Counted from the first letter of the stretch, positions 1 to 7,849 are shown. The stretch: 15,618 bases of DNA from an uncultured Bacteroidota bacterium (GCA_903865465.1 CAIPJU010000635.1:1-15618), one strand, 5' to 3'. The notes: generated by a model from the letters alone, not told the origin. Translations and numbers: made by a program.

Positions 1-3000
1 GGATAGAATTAGCTATTCCACCTGACTGTTCCTTAACCTGATTACTTTTAATATAAGGATTCATCTTACTGGTAAAATTCAGGGCTCTCTCTTTTCCTTC
101 AGCAGAGTACCCTGTGAATGAAGGGTATAGCATACTTATCAGGTCCGACAAATCGCTTTTGTCAGTAATAATGACCCCCTTTATATTTTGCTGTTTTGCC
201 CCCGGCTGGTAAATAACAATGGTTCCCCCTGAAGGGATCCAGTTCATCCAGTTAAGCTCATCACCTGCATTTTTCTCTTCACCCTGACGAATGATTTTAT
301 CAGAGTAATATTGCCTGAGACCATCGCGGAAAGGCTGAGGGACCTTAATATTATTTATATATCCCGTTATAAGACGGCAATTATTATACTTCTCAATGTT
401 GAAGTTAAAATCATAAGATGGTATTCTGCCATTATTGTTCTTTAAATAGCGGACAAACACCGACATGAGTGTTTTAAACTCGATTGAAGCAGTATCGATC
501 GATTGGTTCTTCTGATAAATCCATTTCCTTAAATTAACAGTATTTCCTTCAGCGATGTTTGCCGGCGATACGAAATCGTCTTGTATGTACTGAATCTCCC
601 GTGGTGTTTCGTTCAGCCTTTCAGGTTTAAGTACAATCTTAGCCAATGACCTCCTGCCGGCATCAGACAGTACCGGCTCAGAAATAACAGTATTGTCCTG
701 ATCTGCCGGCCTGGAAATTAACTCAAGACTTCCCGATAACAAGCCTCCGGCTGAGGCCTTTACCACTATTTTTCCAGAGGTTCCTGTGCCCCTGATAATG
801 TTAGCAACAGGCATATTAATATACCAAACACCTTGCATTTCATTATTACTGTTAATATCAGATTCATACAAAGATGGCCCTGATAATGTAGCTGGACCGG
901 TGACAGACCATTTAACACTGCCTGTAGCCCCATAAACATGGTTTCCCCGGGCATCTACTATATCGGCGGTTATTACAGCAACAGAACCACGGTCAGCTGT
1001 AATCTCCTTCAATGGGCAGGTAAGGACTATTCTTGCCGGCTCACCTGCTATTATGATTCGTGAAGTGACATTTTGCCCCCCTCTTTTTCCTGTAACAGTA
1101 AGAGTATCCTTCTCTATAAGAATATTCCTGAAGGTAACACTGTGGTAATTTGAGTCACAGGGAGTCAGAACTCCCTTATTTTTCCCATTTACAAAAAGCT
1201 GTACTGTTTCGCAGTTCGAATTGACGGTAATATCTTTTTTCTGACCCAAAAATCCAGGCTGCCAGAAATGGGGCTGAATAAAAACCATTGGTTTATCAGA
1301 ATAATTGGCCTGCCACAGGTAATATTGATATTTTGGAATCCGGTACATATCAACATAACCCTCCGGACTTATATTTTCTAAAGGTGAATTCTGATATCTG
1401 GCTGATGATCCGTAATCACCATAGATCCATGAACATATATTTCCACTGAACAATCCGGCTTTTTTAAGCAAATTTTGCTTATTTGCCTCGGTTGTACAGT
1501 AGTCTGTGCCAGCTTTAAATCCTTCTCCCAGATCACCAAAATATAATCCCCTAATCGAAGAGGCCGGAGAGTTTTCTGGATTCAGTCTCTTTAATGAGAA
1601 CTTAATGGGAAGACCTGTGTGGATATTATCACCATCGTACGAGGAAATAATCCGCGTTGTATCTTCCTCTTTCAAAAATTTTGCGATATCAGGGTTATTG
1701 CGTCCGCCATTCAATCCCCAGAACAAAATTCCGGGATGATTTCTGTCGCGCCTGATCATCTCCCTGATCTGATTTTCAATATTTTCATGTGAGCCATCTT
1801 TCCCAGAAACAATGGGTGCATCCTCATAGACCATAATCCCGGACTTATCAGCAAAATCATATACAACCTTGTCATTCGGATAATTTGCAGTACGAAGGAA
1901 GTTATAGTTTAGGTTCCCTGAAATATCATACAAGTCCATGGTGTTTATCCACTCTGGTACAGCTCCGCCAAGCCAGGGAAAATCCTGATATCTGCTCCCC
2001 CCGTGAATCACAATCCTTTTGCCATTCAGATATAAAAAGTTTTCCTTGTAATTCCAGAGGAACCAACGAAATCCCAGAGGACTCTTATAAGAATCTGTCA
2101 CTTCGCTTCCTTCCAGTATTTCTGAAATTACCGTATAGATACGGGGATTTTTATCTGACCACAGGAGTGGATTTCTAATTGTTCCGTTCTGATCGAAAGT
2201 AAACAAACGACCCGGATCAATAAATGCCTCTGTTTCAAGGTGAAGTACCGATTTTCCTGAGGGGTCAGTTACAGTTGTCCTGAGAGTGCATTTTTTTCTC
2301 TGCTGATTATCATTCTGAACCCAGGTCTGAACCCTGACAATGCCCTCTTTTTCTGAAACCTTTGGAGTGGTGACGAAGGTGCCACCCTCATGAAATGCTG
2401 ATCCCTGCATAGGTATATACAGCTTGTTCTTAACGACAATCCTGACACTCCTGTAAATGCCACCATAAATATTATAACCAGGTCGGCCCTCAGATGATCC
2501 TGCAGTATCCTCTTTTTGTCTGCAACTGACTGCCACTGCGAGCACATTATCGGCTCCGGGTTTCAGATACTTTGAAATATCGAAGTCGAATGAGCCATAT
2601 CCTCCTGTATGATCGCCCAGTAATATTCCATTAATCCATACTTTACAATAATGTTGAACACCATCAAATTCCAAAAAAACTTTTTTGTCACCATAATCCC
2701 TGTTTACTGAAAAATGCTTGCGGTACCAGCCCCAGCCGCTCCACCAATAGGGCTCATCCTTTTCTGAGTTGTTCTTTATGAAGGGGTGCATCTCCCCTGT
2801 TGTCTCGTAGGTCATCCAGGTATGTGGCATACTTATTGCCGGCCATCTCGAATCATCAATCCCCGGTGATTCATAACCTTTTCCGGAACTCTCGCCCGGA
2901 AAATACCTAAAAGACCATTGGGAGTTTATAGTCTTCTCAACTCTGCCTGTTTTCGCGGCAACGGGGGTTTTTACCTGCCCGTTCATATTCAAACCGATAA

Positions 3001-3034
3001 GGATAGCAAAGAAAAAAAGAGCAGTAGTTCTCAT
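1..3034 (-). CDS. Secreted glycoside hydrolase family 2 (beta-galactosidase-like) protein, 3' end off the window
   Basis: The reading frame is open on the minus strand from an ATG at 3034 to the left edge, about 1011 codons with no stop. Residues 1-20 (MRTTALFFFAILIGLNMNGQ) form a signal peptide, so the product is exported. A jelly-roll sugar-binding domain follows (about 30-190; YWWSGWGWYRKHF), then an immunoglobulin-like domain (about 215-330). The TIM barrel starts near GFRWFLW and LYLNGKRIVIHGGSRYQDFP and contains NYNFLRTANYPND and RDRNHPGILFW. A DUF4982-like domain (about 575-650), an Ig-like domain (about 660-770) and an unassigned C-terminal part follow. The usual acid/base motif (N-E after the HPxI strand) reads W439-GLNGG here, so the catalytic Glu appears absent. 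Glu504 in GDLGEGF is a tentative nucleophile. It is divergent from ilvD and functionally unrelated to it. The GH2 fold is clear; substrate and activity are unknown. Confidence 0.88.
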   Translation of the reverse strand, partial: MRTTALFFFAILIGLNMNGQVKTPVAAKTGRVEKTINSQWSFRYFPGESSGKGYESPGIDDSRWPAISMPHTWMTYETTGEMHPFIKNNSEKDEPYWWSGWGWYRKHFSVNRDYGDKKVFLEFDGVQHYCKVWINGILLGDHTGGYGSFDFDISKYLKPGADNVLAVAVSCRQKEDTAGSSEGRPGYNIYGGIYRSVRIVVKNKLYIPMQGSAFHEGGTFVTTPKVSEKEGIVRVQTWVQNDNQQRKKCTLRTTVTDPSGKSVLHLETEAFIDPGRLFTFDQNGTIRNPLLWSDKNPRIYTVISEILEGSEVTDSYKSPLGFRWFLWNYKENFLYLNGKRIVIHGGSRYQDFPWLGGAVPEWINTMDLYDISGNLNYNFLRTANYPNDKVVYDFADKSGIMVYEDAPIVSGKDGSHENIENQIREMIRRDRNHPGILFWGLNGGRNNPDIAKFLKEEDTTRIISSYDGDNIHTGLPIKFSLKRLNPENSPASSIRGLYFGDLGEGFKAGTDYCTTEANKQNLLKKAGLFSGNICSWIYGDYGSSARYQNSPLENISPEGYVDMYRIPKYQYYLWQANYSDKPMVFIQPHFWQPGFLGQKKDITVNSNCETVQLFVNGKNKGVLTPCDSNYHSVTFRNILIEKDTLTVTGKRGGQNVTSRIIIAGEPARIVLTCPLKEITADRGSVAVITADIVDARGNHVYGATGSVKWSVTGPATLSGPSLYESDINSNNEMQGVWYINMPVANIIRGTGTSGKIVVKASAGGLLSGSLELISRPADQDNTVISEPVLSDAGRRSLAKIVLKPERLNETPREIQYIQDDFVSPANIAEGNTVNLRKWIYQKNQSIDTASIEFKTLMSVFVRYLKNNNGRIPSYDFNFNIEKYNNCRLITGYINNIKVPQPFRDGLRQYYSDKIIRQGEEKNAGDELNWMNWIPSGGTIVIYQPGAKQQNIKGVIITDKSDLSDLISMLYPSFTGYSAEGKERALNFTSKMNPYIKSNQVKEQSGGIANSI

Positions 3035-3105
3035 TTTAATGTTTCAAATATGCCATTTAAAGATACTCATTTTATAGTAGGCGACCCCTTGGATATTTAC
3101 CTGTT

Positions 3106-3140
3106 GTGTTGAAAATCATTACTGTTGACAATTTCAACAC
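3106..3140. promoter_or_regulatory. Inverted repeat upstream of the GH2 gene (possible operator)
   Basis: GTGTTGAAA (3106-3114) and TTTCAACAC (3132-3140) are perfect 9-base arms separated by 17 bases, centred about 90 bases upstream of the GH2 start codon. The spacing of about 26 bp between arm centres would suit a dimeric regulator bound across the repeat. I see no clear TAnnTTTG promoter for the GH2 gene. The nearest is TATCTTTA on the minus strand at 3065-3058, one base off consensus. The operator role is inferred. Confidence 0.35.
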
Positions 3141-3260
3141 GAGGTCAAATTTAAGCTTTCTCTTGCTTAGTTTTACTCCTAAAAAAATCAAAAAATATTT
3201 CTGAAACACTAACAATCTGAATATCAATATATAACATTGTACAAAAAAAGACCTGGCAAT

Positions 3261-3276
3261 ATTTTATTAATAAAAT
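3261..3276. repeat. Perfect 16-bp AT-only palindrome upstream of the ilv promoter
   Basis: ATTTTATTAATAAAAT equals its own reverse complement and ends 22 bases before the -33 box of the ilv promoter. The rest of 3141-3298 is AT-rich, and I recognise no gene in it. The palindrome could be a regulator site. It consists only of A and T in an AT-rich region, so chance is a real alternative. Confidence 0.3.
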
Positions 3277-3298
3277 TAATGAATTTAACCACTTTTTC

Positions 3299-3328
3299 TT
3301 TGATTTATTCAAAATTACACTACCTTTG
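3299..3328 (+). promoter_or_regulatory. Bacteroidota-type promoter of the ilv-leu operon
   Basis: TTTG (3299-3302) and TACCTTTG (3321-3328) match the Bacteroidota primary sigma consensus of TTTG and TAnnTTTG, separated by 18 bases. Transcription should begin near 3335, about 16 bases before the leader-peptide start. The short distance to the leader peptide and terminator fits an attenuator transcript. Confidence 0.75.
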
Positions 3329-3350
3329 TGCTTCAATTTACAATAAAAAA

Positions 3351-3410
3351 TTGAAAAAAGCTTTAATCCATATTATTGTCCTCCATCTTATCGAAGCCAA
3401 GTGCTCATGA
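3351..3410 (+). CDS. Branched-chain amino acid leader peptide (ilv attenuator)
   Basis: A 19-codon reading frame starts at TTG and ends at TGA, encoding MKKALIHIIVLHLIEAKCS. Eight of the ten residues at positions 5-14 are Leu, Ile or Val, an arrangement known from ilv leader peptides such as E. coli ilvL. It begins about 16 bases after the predicted transcription start, behind an A-rich stretch that replaces a Shine-Dalgarno sequence, as is usual in Bacteroidota. No in-frame ATG exists upstream, so TTG is the most likely start. The peptide itself probably has no function. Its translation would sense charged tRNA for Ile, Leu and Val and set the downstream terminator/antiterminator choice ahead of ilvD. 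Evidence is composition, position and the RNA structures; expression is untested. Confidence 0.82.
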   Translation: MKKALIHIIVLHLIEAKCS

Positions 3411-3457
3411 TCCGGGAATAATATGTATTAATTTAAGATATACAGAAGCTTTCCGGA
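3411..3457 (+). promoter_or_regulatory. Predicted antiterminator of the ilv leader
   Basis: UCCGGGAA (3411-3418) can pair with UUUCCGGA (3450-3457) over 8 base pairs, including one G-U. The second strand is the 5' arm of the terminator, so the two structures exclude each other. The first strand starts directly after the leader stop codon (3408-3410). A ribosome that finishes the leader would cover it and allow termination. A ribosome stalled on the Ile/Leu/Val codons (3363-3392) would leave it free. Confidence 0.65.
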
Positions 3458-3477
3458 GATCCGGAAAGCTTTTTTTT
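3446..3477 (+). terminator. Intrinsic terminator of the ilv attenuator
   Basis: AAGCTTTCCGG (3446-3456) and CCGGAAAGCTT (3461-3471) form a perfect 11-bp stem with an AGAT loop, followed by a run of eight T (3470-3477). It lies between the ilv promoter and the ilvD start, 14 bases before the ATG. It must therefore act conditionally rather than end an upstream gene; the gene on the other side is divergent. Confidence 0.85.
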
Positions 3478-3491
3478 AATCTGTTAAGAGT

Positions 3492-5318
3492 ATGAAAAAC
3501 GAACTCAGAAGTGCAAAGACGACCACGGGCAGGAATATGGCAGGAGCAAGAAGCCTCTGGCGTGCAAATGGGATGACTGAACAGCAGATGGGCAAGCCCA
3601 TAATTGCTGTTGTTAATTCCTTTACACAGTTCGTGCCCGGTCACGTTCACCTGCACGATATAGGACAGGTTATCAAGAAAGAGATTGAGAAGAAGGGAAT
3701 GTTTGCAGCCGAGTTTAATACCATTGCAATAGATGACGGAATCGCTATGGGTCATGATGGCATGCTCTACTCTCTTCCATCAAGGGATCTTATTGCCGAC
3801 AGCGTTGAATATATGTGCAATGCCCATAAGGTTGATGCAATGATCTGTATCAGCAATTGTGACAAGATAACCCCCGGTATGCTGATGGCCGCAATGAGGC
3901 TTAACATACCAGCGGTTTTCGTATCAGGAGGTCCGATGGAAGCCGGCCATCACAACAACAAATATCTCGATCTGATAGATGCCATGGTAGCAGGTGCCGA
4001 TTCAACGGTATCTGATAGTGAACTGAGCGAAATCGAAAAATCGGCATGTCCTACCTGCGGATCATGTTCGGGTATGTTCACTGCCAACTCAATGAACTGC
4101 CTAAACGAGGCATTGGGACTGGCACTTCCAGGCAACGGCACCATCGTCGCAACACACAGTAACAGGGTCAGGCTTTTCATGAAAGCTGCCGATTTAATAG
4201 CCGATCTTGCAAACAGATATTATGTAGAAGGCGATGATTCAGTACTTCCTCTTTCAATAGCTACAAGGGCTGCATTCCTGAATTCAATGTCACTTGATAT
4301 TGCAATGGGTGGCTCGACAAATACGGTTCTTCATCTTCTGGCAATAGCACGTGAAGCTAGTGTCGATTTCACTATGAAAGATATTGATGAGCTTTCACGC
4401 CTTATACCTAATATCTGCAAAGTTGCACCAAGCTCCAACTACCATGTTCAGGATGTAAATCGTGCAGGCGGCATTTTATCGATTTTAGGTGAACTGAGCC
4501 GTAAAAACCTCATCGACACGTCTGCCAGACGGGTGGATTATCCAACCCTTGGCGATGCTATTGCCGACTGGGACATTTTGAGCGGCACGGCTATCCCTCA
4601 GGCAAGAGATATCTATACCAGTGCTCCGTCGATGCAAAGGAATATAGTTATGGGTTCTCATAGTACCGCTTACACGGAACTTGATACCGACAGGTTAACA
4701 GGGTGCATCAGATCAGTCGATTCACCATACAGTAAGGATGGCGGACTCGCAGTCCTGTATGGCAATATTGCCGGCAAAGGGTGTATAATTAAAACTGCAG
4801 GTATCGACTCATCGCTCTATCAATTTTCTGGACCAGCAATTGTATTTGAATCTCAGGACGATGCTGTAGAAGGAATTCTTAACGGTTCAGTAAAAGCAGG
4901 AGATGTTGTTGTAATAAGGTACGAAGGTCCAAAAGGCGGACCTGGCATGCAGGAGATGCTCTACCCTACCTCTTATCTTAAGTCGATGGGACTCGGAAAG
5001 AAGTGCGCATTAATTACCGATGGCCGTTTTTCAGGAGGAACTTCAGGACTATCGATTGGCCATGTATCGCCTGAGGCGGCTGCCGGTGGAGAAATTGCTC
5101 TCGTAAAATCAGGCGACATCATTGAAATGGATGTTACATCCCGGAAAATTAACGTTCTGCTTTCTGATATTGAATTACAGTCAAGAGCAGCAGAAGAAAA
5201 TAAGAGAGAGAAGAAAGCTTACACTCCGGCAACACGATCGAGAGTAATTTCAGCATCTCTAAAAGCATACGCTTCACTGGTTAGCTCCGCTGATACAGGA
5301 GCCGTGAGGGTAATTTAA
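3492..5318 (+). CDS. ilvD: Dihydroxy-acid dehydratase
   Basis: It converts 2,3-dihydroxyisovalerate and 2,3-dihydroxy-3-methylvalerate to the 2-keto acids that precede valine and isoleucine, in the cytoplasm. The 608 residues match the full family length (E. coli about 616). Fe-S and active-site motifs are SNCDKITPGM (Cys123) and ACPTCGSCSGMFTANSMNC (Cys186, Cys189, Cys192), plus DDGIAMGHDGMLYSLPSRDLIADS and, near the C-terminus, GPKGGPGMQEM and DGRFSGGTSGLSIGHVSPEAA. The segment at 42-51 (NSFTQFVPGH) resembles the E. coli enzyme and lacks the third Cys found there in plant-type 2Fe-2S enzymes. This suggests the oxygen-sensitive 4Fe-4S type, which is an inference. The ATG lies 14 bases after the attenuator T-run, so ilvD is the first gene under its control. 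Confidence 0.97.
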   Translation: MKNELRSAKTTTGRNMAGARSLWRANGMTEQQMGKPIIAVVNSFTQFVPGHVHLHDIGQVIKKEIEKKGMFAAEFNTIAIDDGIAMGHDGMLYSLPSRDLIADSVEYMCNAHKVDAMICISNCDKITPGMLMAAMRLNIPAVFVSGGPMEAGHHNNKYLDLIDAMVAGADSTVSDSELSEIEKSACPTCGSCSGMFTANSMNCLNEALGLALPGNGTIVATHSNRVRLFMKAADLIADLANRYYVEGDDSVLPLSIATRAAFLNSMSLDIAMGGSTNTVLHLLAIAREASVDFTMKDIDELSRLIPNICKVAPSSNYHVQDVNRAGGILSILGELSRKNLIDTSARRVDYPTLGDAIADWDILSGTAIPQARDIYTSAPSMQRNIVMGSHSTAYTELDTDRLTGCIRSVDSPYSKDGGLAVLYGNIAGKGCIIKTAGIDSSLYQFSGPAIVFESQDDAVEGILNGSVKAGDVVVIRYEGPKGGPGMQEMLYPTSYLKSMGLGKKCALITDGRFSGGTSGLSIGHVSPEAAAGGEIALVKSGDIIEMDVTSRKINVLLSDIELQSRAAEENKREKKAYTPATRSRVISASLKAYASLVSSADTGAVRVI

Positions 5319-5403
5319 TAAAGCATAAAATCTCAAATATTGAAGTTCCTCTGAACTGGAACCGATGATTTTTAAAATGCAGGAATTGAACATCCAACAG
5401 CTA

Positions 5404-5437
5404 ATATTGTTAAGGACAGATATATATTGTTAAAGAC
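5404..5437 (+). repeat. Two direct repeats, 20 bp apart, before ilvB
   Basis: ATATTGTTAAGGAC (5404-5417) and ATATTGTTAAAGAC (5424-5437) agree at 13 of 14 positions with a 20-bp period, ending 9 bases before the ilvB ATG. They sit in the 128-base ilvD-ilvB gap, which holds no gene. That gap also contains a small inverted repeat, AGTTC-CTCT-GAACT, at about 5344-5357. Two helical turns between copies would suit a protein site; the function is unknown. Confidence 0.4.
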
Positions 5438-5446
5438 TACCTACTT

Positions 5447-7186
5447 ATGAAGAGTGAAAACGAAACAGAACAAATAACCGCACAAGCTAATGGTCAGGAA
5501 CTTATGACAGGAGCGGATGCCTTGCTCAGATGTCTGATACAGGAAGGTGTTGACACAGTATTCGGCTATCCCGGCGGTGCAATAATGCCTGTTTATGATA
5601 AGCTTCTTGATTATGAAGATCAGATCAGCCACTATCTTACACGGCATGAACAGGGAGCCGCACATGCTGCTCAGGCTTATTCAATGGTAACTGGAAAAGT
5701 CGGTGTGGCTTTTGCAACATCTGGTCCGGGAGCAACCAACCTGGTAACAGGAATCGCAAACGCATTTCTCGATTCAGTCCCAACCGTCTTTATAACAGCC
5801 CAGGTGGTTTCAACTCTTATTGGCACAGATGCTTTCCAGGAGACAGATATAATTGGAATTTCAATGCCTGTTACAAAATGGAATTGCCAGGTAAAAAAGG
5901 CTGAGGATATCCCCGAAGTCATTGCCAAAGCTTTCTATATTGCAAAAACCGGCAGGAAGGGTCCTGTTTTGGTTGATATAACAAAGGATGCTCAACAACA
6001 GATGATCGACTTCAAATATCAGAAGTGCACTTATATAAGGAGCTACAATCCATACAGACCTCTGAATATTAAATCGATCGAATCGGCAGCTATTATGATA
6101 AATCATGCTGAAAGACCCTTGATTCTTGCTGGTCACGGAGTCCTTCTTTCAGGTGCTGAAAAAGAGTTAAAGGCTTTTGCTGAGAAAACCGGCATCCCGG
6201 TTGCACTTACATTGCTTGGATTGTCAGCCTTCCCAACCGATCACAGGCTTTATGCCGGCATGCTGGGTATGCATGGAAATTACGGTGCCAATGTTCTTAC
6301 AAATCAGGCAGATGTAATAATAGCTGTTGGAATGCGTTTTGACGATCGGGTAACAGGTAACCTCAAGAAATATGCAAAAAATGCAACTATCATACACATT
6401 GAGATTGACGAAGCGGAATTTAATAAGAATGTCCCTGTCGATGTAGCAATACATAACGATGCAAAAGAGGCCCTTAATTATCTTACTGCCCATGTGAAAG
6501 ATAATTCCTTTGAAAAATGGATCAGAGAGTTCAGGATATGCGACAAAACAGAGTATGATAAAGTTGTAAAGCCTGAAACAAAACCTGCTGAAGGACAGAT
6601 AAGGATGGGCGAGGTAGTGAGGTTAGTATCTGAATTAACTAAGGGCGAAGCTGTTATCGTATCCGATGTAGGACAAAACCAGATGGTTGCCGCACGATAT
6701 TACAAGTTTACAAAACCAAATACCTGGGTGTCATCAGGAGGAATGGGAACGATGGGATTCGGACTTCCTGCCGGTATCGGAGCTACACTCGGATGTCCTG
6801 ATAAGCCTGTAATCACATTTCTCGGCGACGGTGGCTTCCAGATGACAATGCAGGAACTGGGAACAATGATGCAATACAATATTCCTCTTAAAGTTGTCAT
6901 CCTGAATAACAGTTATCTGGGAATGGTTCGTCAGTGGCAGGATATGTTCTTCGACAAGAGATATGCCTCAACCGCATTGCCTAACCCCGATTTCGTTGCC
7001 ATCGCAAAAGCTTATAAGATTGAAGCAAGAAAGATAGAATTAAGGGAAGATCTTAAGGATGCTCTTCAGAAAATGATAGAAACAAAGGGACCTTACCTGC
7101 TGGAAATTACAGTTGAAAATGAAGCAAACGTATTCCCGATGATCGAGCCGGGATCAGCTGTATCCGAAATCAGGCTTACCTATTAA
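5447..7186 (+). CDS. ilvB: Acetolactate (acetohydroxyacid) synthase, large catalytic subunit
   Basis: This thiamine-diphosphate enzyme condenses pyruvate with pyruvate or 2-ketobutyrate, the first shared step to valine, leucine and isoleucine. Its 579 residues are the usual length for the family. The N-terminal domain carries VFGYPGGAIMPVYD and RHEQGAAHAAQAYS, with the conserved catalytic Glu68. The C-terminal domain carries the thiamine-diphosphate/Mg motif, from GDGG at residues 460-463 to NN at 487-488, followed by YLGMVRQWQDMFF. The first 18 or so residues are a polar extension before the conserved core. It is the second gene of the operon, and its small subunit ilvN follows after 93 bases. 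The N-terminal start (ATG after an AT-rich repeat region) is plausible but not marked by a strong ribosome site. Confidence 0.97.
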   Translation: MKSENETEQITAQANGQELMTGADALLRCLIQEGVDTVFGYPGGAIMPVYDKLLDYEDQISHYLTRHEQGAAHAAQAYSMVTGKVGVAFATSGPGATNLVTGIANAFLDSVPTVFITAQVVSTLIGTDAFQETDIIGISMPVTKWNCQVKKAEDIPEVIAKAFYIAKTGRKGPVLVDITKDAQQQMIDFKYQKCTYIRSYNPYRPLNIKSIESAAIMINHAERPLILAGHGVLLSGAEKELKAFAEKTGIPVALTLLGLSAFPTDHRLYAGMLGMHGNYGANVLTNQADVIIAVGMRFDDRVTGNLKKYAKNATIIHIEIDEAEFNKNVPVDVAIHNDAKEALNYLTAHVKDNSFEKWIREFRICDKTEYDKVVKPETKPAEGQIRMGEVVRLVSELTKGEAVIVSDVGQNQMVAARYYKFTKPNTWVSSGGMGTMGFGLPAGIGATLGCPDKPVITFLGDGGFQMTMQELGTMMQYNIPLKVVILNNSYLGMVRQWQDMFFDKRYASTALPNPDFVAIAKAYKIEARKIELREDLKDALQKMIETKGPYLLEITVENEANVFPMIEPGSAVSEIRLTY

Positions 7187-7279
7187 TCAGAATATAAAGC
7201 AATTAAAGAGAATTTACAGGAAGCTGTCAGGCCAGAATTACATCTGATATCTTCTGAATTCAAATCAGAAAAAAAAATT

Positions 7280-7840
7280 ATGAAACAGGAATACACTATT
7301 TCGCTTTTCACTGAAGACCATATCGGGATCCTTGGACAAATAACCATTATTCTTACGAGAAGGCAGATTAACATTGAGAGTTTCACTGCTTCCGAATCGG
7401 CCGTGAAAGGTGTTTACCTTCTGACAATTGTTGTTACAACTTCAAGCGAACTCGTCGAAAAGGTCGCCAAACAAATGGAGAAACTGGTTGATGTGCTCAA
7501 AGTATTCGTTCATACATTTGATCAGATTATCTACCAGGAAATAGCTCTTTATAAGTTACCTACCAAGGCAATGATGTCGGGTAATATAATAGACCAGATT
7601 GTACGTTCGAGCTACGCAAGGATACTGGAAGTCTCTCCTGAATTTATCGTTATAGAAAAGACAGGTTCAAAGGAGGAGATCCTGAAATTACTCGACAGGC
7701 TTGAGCCGTACGGGGTCTTGCAGTTTGCTAAATCGGGAAGGGTGGCTATTACCAAACAGGTAAAGGAACTTCACTCCTACCTTAAGGAGATGGATGAAGC
7801 TAATCTAAATAATAATAAACCTGCTGAGATACCGGTTTAA
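7280..7840 (+). CDS. ilvN: Acetolactate synthase, small regulatory subunit
   Basis: The 186-residue protein has an N-terminal ACT domain (about 4-77; YTISLFTEDHIGILGQITII with the turn glycines of the family). A second ACT-like half starts near residue 86 (EIALYKLPTKAM) and runs to about 167, followed by a short polar tail. This is the IlvH-like two-domain form, longer than E. coli IlvN. It binds IlvB, stimulates it and normally confers feedback inhibition by valine or other branched-chain amino acids. It starts at an ATG behind a run of A. No ATG, GTG or TTG occurs in frame between the ilvB stop and this ATG, which supports the start chosen. Confidence 0.94.
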   Translation: MKQEYTISLFTEDHIGILGQITIILTRRQINIESFTASESAVKGVYLLTIVVTTSSELVEKVAKQMEKLVDVLKVFVHTFDQIIYQEIALYKLPTKAMMSGNIIDQIVRSSYARILEVSPEFIVIEKTGSKEEILKLLDRLEPYGVLQFAKSGRVAITKQVKELHSYLKEMDEANLNNNKPAEIPV

Positions 7841-7849
7841 TTTAAAAGA

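Noticed and set aside
2269..2547. A 92-residue minus-strand frame and other small frames inside 1-3034
   Set aside because: They are out of frame with the continuous GH2 reading frame, which explains the region.
3405..3755. A 116-residue minus-strand frame overlapping the ilv leader and the ilvD start
   Set aside because: It is antisense to the attenuator and to the well-supported ilvD coding sequence, with no recognisable motif.
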